From Desulfobacteraceae bacterium (GTDB lineage Bacteria; Desulfobacterota; Desulfobacteria; Desulfobacterales; Desulfosalsimonadaceae): a stretch of 5,519 nt of DNA. The stretch covers positions 1 to 5,519 of the forward strand of contig SLPT01000233.1 in NCBI GenBank assembly GCA_007131845.1. The letters are read 5' to 3'. Under the pieces are notes generated by a model. That model saw only the letters and a program-made list of their open reading frames with translations, was not told the DNA's origin and made no database searches. The translations under genes were made by a program, and so were the position numbers. The stretch's first letter is position 1. Each line of letters starts with the position of its first letter. Of the stretch, positions 5,290-5,519 are shown one piece after another.

Positions 5290-5519
5290 ATGAAACAATT
5301 TTATAGCATCTCACTTTTCCCACTGCTGCTGACAATACTGCTTCTCACGGCTTCTGCATGTGCACTGTACAGGGACGCCGACATCCGGTCCGATGGGGCT
5401 GACAAAAAAGACGCAGTGTGGCCCCATGAAATATCGGACATTGATCCATCCCCGGACATCGTTTTCGGACAACTCGATAACGGCATCCGCTATGTGATTC
5501 TTGAAAACAAACGCCCGGA
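5290..5519 (+). CDS. M16-type (insulinase/pitrilysin) zinc protease, putative lipoprotein, N-terminal part only
   Basis: The frame is open from the ATG at 5290 to the window end (76 codons plus two bases). The start MKQFYSIS precedes a hydrophobic stretch (about 7-20) and TASAC, with C24 as the likely lipidated cysteine; the -3 Ala is less usual than Leu, so ordinary signal peptidase cleavage remains possible. An acidic linker follows, then WPHEISDIDPSPDIVFG and QLDNGIRYVILENKRP. That 'tLdNGlrYvi..N..P' pattern is the usual opening strand of M16 peptidase domains, which are periplasmic or envelope zinc proteases here. The catalytic HxxEH motif would lie beyond the window, so activity cannot be judged. 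The ribosome site is weak (GGA at 5278-5280). The ATG overlaps the stop of an 18-codon upstream frame. Family call is from a short stretch. Confidence 0.72.
   Translation, partial: MKQFYSISLFPLLLTILLLTASACALYRDADIRSDGADKKDAVWPHEISDIDPSPDIVFGQLDNGIRYVILENKRP

Overview
The window looks like a stretch of chromosome from a Gram-negative, probably Desulfobacterota (Desulfobacterales-type) bacterium. The grounds are the mix of genes, the small zinc-ribbon/membrane protein behind a PpiD-like chaperone, and a long palindromic intergenic repeat of a style I associate with that group. This taxonomic call is an inference from memory, not a search.

Layout. Positions 8-83 (minus) hold a complete tRNA-Ala(GGC) with encoded CCA and its own sigma-70-like promoter. 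After a 306-bp divergent spacer, a plus-strand pair follows: a 641-residue SurA/PpiD-type membrane-anchored peptidyl-prolyl isomerase (390-2315) and an 80-residue zinc-ribbon protein with a C-terminal membrane helix (2342-2584). A 126-bp imperfect palindrome (2588-2713) separates this pair from the convergent minus-strand operon. That operon encodes a Pit-type phosphate transporter (3428-4783) and its DUF47/PhoU-like partner (2743-3411). A 506-bp gene-poor, repeat-rich spacer (4784-5289) comes next. The window closes with the first 76 codons of a plus-strand, probably lipid-anchored, M16-type zinc protease (from 5290), cut by the window end.

How the parts work together. PpiD-like protein and the M16-type protein both point to envelope protein folding and turnover. 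Pit plus DUF47 is the standard low-affinity phosphate uptake pair, with the DUF47 protein thought to modulate the transporter.

The most unusual part is non-coding. The 4784-5289 spacer carries two hexanucleotide tandem tracts in opposite orientation that share a perfect 22-bp inverted match. It also carries a 137-bp segment bounded by 11-bp inverted repeats. Part of this segment and its left flank (4942-4999) aligns at roughly 78% with the minus strand of the repeat at 2676-2734. Two copies of one repeat family, in inverted orientation, therefore bracket the pit-DUF47 operon. I saw no new enzyme system, CRISPR array, insertion sequence with a transposase, or phage gene.
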